Source: an uncultured Lachnospiraceae bacterium (GTDB taxonomy: Bacteria > Bacillota > Clostridia > Lachnospirales > Lachnospiraceae). Taken from it: a stretch of DNA of 26,367 nucleotides. The notes below the pieces were generated by a model, which saw only the letters and a list, made by a program, of their open reading frames with translations, searched no databases and had not been told where the DNA came from. The stretch covers positions 1 through 26,367 of the forward strand of contig CAJTTI010000036.1 in the NCBI GenBank assembly GCA_910579225.1, in the 5' to 3' direction. Both the position numbers and the translations under genes were made by a program. Below, in pieces: positions 23,868-26,367 of the stretch (position 1 is its first letter; every line of letters begins with the position of its first letter).

Positions 23868-24143
23868 TTAAAATTCCTCATACTCCTGTTCGGAAGCCGT
23901 ATCGCTTTTTAATTTCTTATAAATAAGAAACCGCTGCGGGTTAATTGAAACAGAAAAATCAAATTTGCCATTAAAGCTATTGCTTTCGTTCTTCGCAATG
24001 CCGTCAAATAACTCAACGACATATCTGTACAATCCTTCTACATTCTGGGCATTTTTTATATCGCTTTCTTTTTGTGATAACATAACTGGTTTTAAGGATG
24101 CAACAAGACAAGTTGTTTCCCTCAATGCACTCTTTTTTGGCAT
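23868..24143 (-). CDS. Unknown protein of 91 residues next to the PHP gene
   Basis: I do not recognise this protein. It is soluble, with no signal peptide or membrane segment: a helical first half containing VEGLYRYVVELFDGIAKN, then a predicted strand-rich part (KFDFSVSINPQRFLIYK) and an acidic end. GGAGG lies seven bases before the ATG, and the gene begins only 15 bases after the PHP gene stops, so it is surely in the same operon. AT content is higher than in the flanking housekeeping genes. Confidence 0.65.
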   Translation of the reverse strand: MPKKSALRETTCLVASLKPVMLSQKESDIKNAQNVEGLYRYVVELFDGIAKNESNSFNGKFDFSVSINPQRFLIYKKLKSDTASEQEYEEF

Positions 24144-24158
24144 ATAAGCACCTCCTGT

Positions 24159-25061
24159 TTAATTTCTAATCCATGTTGCAAGTTTCTCAAGAATAATCGC
24201 CTCATTATCCTTAAGCCATTTTAATGCAGCATCATATCCGTCCAAAGTATGAGAATCCGTTCCAATCGTATATTCTAAATTATTTTCCTCTGCTGTCCTT
24301 TTAATAATACCGCGAATTTGTTCCAGATCATCCATAGTTAGTCCATACTTGTCCATATGCTCTTCACTAAAATATTCCCACTCTAAATATTTTCCACCTT
24401 TGTCTACAAAGGATTTTAATAAAGAATTTAGTTTCTCAATAATAGTTGATACTGTTGTATGATCTCTTAGACATCGTTTCATAGCCGTATGAACAGGATG
24501 AGCCAAAACCAGCTTACCATCATATTTTTCTGCAATATTATACGCCATATCTTCAGGAACAGGATTACCAACCGTATCTGCATAGATCCGCCTTTGTTTA
24601 CGGGCAATCTTTAAATCTTCAAAATCAAATTTACCATTGTCATAATCCAGGCCACTGTTGCGCAGATGAATGATTGCAGCAAGATCTCTCGTTCTGGCAT
24701 TTTTGACTTTCTGATTTTGCGAAAAGGCCGCCTCAATATCTTTTTCCCACTGCTGATATCCTAAATTCTTATAACACTCCTTAATCACACCTTCTTCAGC
24801 AATACGAATTGATTCAAATTCCTTTTCTAATTCTTCGGAAAATAACAGATTAGGAAAATACAACAGATAATCTGGGGCCCTGTCAACCGTTACTTCACAG
24901 CCAACAATCAGTTTTTTTCCTTCTAATTTGTCAGAAAAATATTTACAGGCTTGAATTGAATTATGATCGGTTATCGAGATAACTTCACAATGTTGTATTA
25001 TCTTTTCGATCTCTGTAATTTTTCCATCCGAAAAAACTGTATGCAAATGCAAATCAATCAC
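24159..25061 (-). CDS. PHP domain-containing phosphoesterase-like protein
   Basis: The 300-residue protein has the PHP metal-site motifs in order: HLHTVFSDG (5-13), SITDHNS (30-36), GCEVT near 54-58, LAHPVH near 190 and GTDSHTL near 263. The set looks complete, so it should bind metals and hydrolyse phosphoesters, as histidinol phosphatases and YciV-type nucleases do. The substrate is unknown. It begins with GTG overlapping the stop of the kinase remnant (TAGTG), with GGAGG seven bases upstream, so its own translation signals are intact even though both genes before it are damaged. Confidence 0.85.
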   Translation of the reverse strand: MIDLHLHTVFSDGKITEIEKIIQHCEVISITDHNSIQACKYFSDKLEGKKLIVGCEVTVDRAPDYLLYFPNLLFSEELEKEFESIRIAEEGVIKECYKNLGYQQWEKDIEAAFSQNQKVKNARTRDLAAIIHLRNSGLDYDNGKFDFEDLKIARKQRRIYADTVGNPVPEDMAYNIAEKYDGKLVLAHPVHTAMKRCLRDHTTVSTIIEKLNSLLKSFVDKGGKYLEWEYFSEEHMDKYGLTMDDLEQIRGIIKRTAEENNLEYTIGTDSHTLDGYDAALKWLKDNEAIILEKLATWIRN

Positions 25062-25528
25062 TAATCTTCCTCCAATGCTCTTGCCAGGTCCTTTTCAGGA
25101 AGCAACACGTTTTCCAGTGTTTCATTGTTCTTATATGCATCTCTGTAAGAAAGAATATATTTTGCGCACTGTTTTGCACTATATTTTGTCGTATCAAGAA
25201 TCACCTCGTGCTCTATCATGCCCTTGGTTTCTGATGTGCGCGCATATAATTTTCTTAATAACGGAACATTCATGTATTCCCCACGCTTTCCACTTCTAGA
25301 CTGATTTCTTTTTACAATTTTTTCAATTGGCGCATCTAAATAAAACTGCTGAACATATATTGTATCCAGCGTTCCAAGTTGATCCCCGAAGATAAAATCC
25401 ATAAACTGACGCTGATCTTCGATATCATCGAAAACATAATCTGCTACAACGTCAAATCCTTCAAGCAGGAAATTTTTAACAAGCAAAGCCGCATTACGTA
25501 TTGCAAGTTTTTCACGGTCTTTGCTCAT
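25061..25528 (-). pseudogene. P-loop kinase fragment lacking its N-terminal Walker A region
   Basis: The 155 residues resemble the middle and end of AAA_33-type small-molecule kinases (shikimate kinase or chloramphenicol phosphotransferase-like). GFDVVADYVFDD fits the Walker B-side strand, and KIVKRNQSRSGKRG fits the arginine-rich lid. The GxxGxGKS/T loop expected at the N-terminus is absent. The ATG at 25528 has no ribosome binding site, and the frame stays open upstream into the response regulator remnant. The gene has therefore probably lost about 30 or more residues by deletion. Catalytic activity is unlikely. Confidence 0.65.
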
Positions 25529-25538
25529 GGGTCTTAAA

Positions 25539-25766
25539 TCATATGGGAACTTGAGACTGCTTTCGGATTAACTCGCAGACACCATATCCATCAATTTTGG
25601 GTAACATGATATCTAATAGCACAAGGTCTATTGCGTGTTGTGAAAAATGCGAAAGTGCCTCCACTCCATCACTGGCAGAAACTACACTATAACCCGCACC
25701 TATTAAATGATTTTCTAACAACTCTTGAATATCCGAATCATCCTCAACAATCAAGATTTTTTGCAT
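25539..25766 (-). pseudogene. Response regulator truncated inside the receiver domain
   Basis: Only 75 residues remain. ILIVEDDSDIQE carries the acidic pocket, and VLLDIMLPKIDGYGV holds the phosphorylated aspartate near residue 54. The frame stops at QVPI, exactly where receivers continue with a strand ending in T or S. The conserved threonine and lysine switch residues and the whole output (DNA-binding) domain are missing. An AGGGAG site and a strong promoter remain upstream. The next ten bases lead into the kinase remnant, so a deletion probably joined the two genes. Confidence 0.75.
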
Positions 25767-25796
25767 ATTGCCACACTCCCTTCCAAGCGTTATTGT

Positions 25797-25861
25797 AGCA
25801 GAGAATTATGTATTTATTGTGGAGTTCCATAAATTTTCCACGCAACTATTATATCTCTGCT
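25797..25861. repeat. 8-base inverted repeat flanking the response regulator leader
   Basis: AGCAGAGA (25797-25804) and TCTCTGCT (25854-25861) are perfect inverted copies 49 bases apart. Between them GTGGA and TCCAC form a smaller inverted pair. The right copy abuts the -10 of the promoter on the minus strand. It could be an operator pair or chance. Confidence 0.35.
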
Positions 25862-25876
25862 CATTTCAACTTGCAA
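25848..25876 (-). promoter_or_regulatory. Strong promoter for the response regulator-PHP transcript
   Basis: On the minus strand TTGCAA (25871-25876) and TATAAT (25848-25853) are exactly 17 bases apart. The start would be near 25841, with a leader of about 75 bases. It is the only good promoter seen for the patch down to at least 23868. Confidence 0.75.
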
Positions 25877-25924
25877 TCATGTAACACGAAAATAAATACT
25901 ACTAAAATATAAAATTCTATTTCG

Positions 25925-25974
25925 TTCTCATATTCCACCCCGAAATGTAGAATAATATAGGGGTGATGTGAGAA
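25925..25974 (+). promoter_or_regulatory. Inverted repeat over the XRE promoter and ribosome binding site
   Basis: TTCTCA (25925-25930) and CACCCC (25936-25941) are mirrored by GGGGTG (25960-25965) and TGAGAA (25969-25974). The repeat spans the AT-rich -10 region and the AGGGGTG ribosome binding site. It could be an operator for self-repression or an RNA hairpin hiding the site. No convincing -35 is seen. Confidence 0.5.
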
Positions 25975-26330
25975 TGTACCAATATGAAAAACGCCTGGAC
26001 TGTCATGCCCTGGGCCAAGAAATCAAGCGCAGACGAAAAGCCAAAGGCTGGACGCAGGAGCATCTGGCCCAGCTTGTAGACCTCACCCCTCGCTCCATCA
26101 TGTATATTGAGAACCGGGGCCAGCACACCAGCCTCAACGCCTTTTACAAACTCGTCACCCTTTTTGATATTTCCGTGGATGAATTTTTCTACCCGGACAA
26201 GCTGGGCGGCGAGAGTGAGCGCCGGAAACACATTGACCGGATGCTGAACGGAATGGACGAAAAGGAGCTTATCATCATAGAGGGAGCCGCAGAGGGTATC
26301 AGAAAAGCCAGAGAAACGGAGGGAGCGTAA
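25974..26330 (+). CDS. XRE family helix-turn-helix regulator
   Basis: The 118-residue protein has an N-terminal Cro/CI-type helix-turn-helix: LGQEIKRRRKAKGWTQEHLA then LVDLTPRSIMYIENRG, followed by SLNAFYKLVTLFDISVDEFF. A helical tail with MLNGMDEKELIIIEGAAEGI could be for dimerisation. Regulators of this size and tail are common on integrative and conjugative elements of Lachnospiraceae and relatives, but nothing else of such an element is visible before the window ends. I prefer the ATG at 25974 over a GTG at 25968 because of spacing from AGGGGTG. GC content is higher than in the patch to its left. Confidence 0.85.
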   Translation: MYQYEKRLDCHALGQEIKRRRKAKGWTQEHLAQLVDLTPRSIMYIENRGQHTSLNAFYKLVTLFDISVDEFFYPDKLGGESERRKHIDRMLNGMDEKELIIIEGAAEGIRKARETEGA

Positions 26331-26353
26331 GAAAACGCGACCTCCGTTTCTTT
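26312..26353 (+). terminator. Terminator overlapping the end of the XRE gene
   Basis: AGAAACGGAGG (26312-26322) pairs perfectly with CCTCCGTTTCT (26341-26351), followed by a short TT. The TAA stop lies in the loop, so the last codons form the left arm. The T-run is short, so termination may be partial. Confidence 0.65.
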
Positions 26354-26367
26354 AGCCGCTTTCATCG

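Overview
The window looks like chromosome of an anaerobic, low-to-mid GC Clostridia, most likely a gut Lachnospiraceae. The evidence is the gene set: an ECF-type FolT under a tetrahydrofolate riboswitch, meso-DAP dehydrogenase, a FliB-type protein, rubredoxin with a flavodiiron protein, AsnA, and strong GGAGG ribosome binding sites. No rRNA, tRNA, CRISPR array, transposase or integrase was seen.

Layout. (1) 1-2944, plus strand: riboswitch-controlled folT, then a DUF885 lipoprotein. (2) 2924-8863, minus strand: DUF362 protein, hflX, GNAT acetyltransferase, map, fliB and ddh, starting from a promoter inside the 3' end of the preceding operon. (3) 8928-14511, minus strand: a complete sialic acid uptake and breakdown operon in the order nanE, nanA, SSS transporter, nanQ/YhcH, ROK kinase, RpiR regulator. 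It has a clear promoter and phased upstream repeats. (4) 14684-17842, minus strand: rubredoxin and flavodiiron protein (O2/NO detoxification), and upstream of them a small alarmone synthetase coupled to a Cof-type HAD phosphatase. (5) 17874-21100, plus strand: asnA, a GreA-like factor, a PfkB fructokinase and a small helical protein of unknown function. (6) 21105-23601, minus strand: a chemoreceptor with a sigma-D-like -10 element, and a beta-phosphoglucomutase-like HAD. (7) 23602-25876, an AT-rich accessory patch on the minus strand: a strong promoter drives a response regulator cut off inside its receiver domain, followed by a kinase lacking its P-loop, an intact PHP-domain protein and two small unknown proteins. 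This reads as a deletion scar. (8) 25925-26353, plus strand: an XRE regulator of the type common on mobile elements, with an inverted repeat over its promoter and ribosome binding site.

How the parts work together. In the nan operon, the transporter imports sialic acid, NanQ converts its anomers, NanA cleaves it to ManNAc and pyruvate, the ROK kinase phosphorylates ManNAc, and NanE epimerises ManNAc-6-P to GlcNAc-6-P. NagA and NagB are not in the window and must be encoded elsewhere. Rubredoxin is the usual electron donor to the flavodiiron protein.

No clearly new multi-gene system can be proven from this sequence. The least explained part is the patch at 23.7-25.9 kb. The best regulatory leads are the phased repeats at the nan promoter, the hairpin inside the nan operon, the six-codon leader overlapping the DUF362 start, and the hairpins between rubredoxin and the flavodiiron gene.
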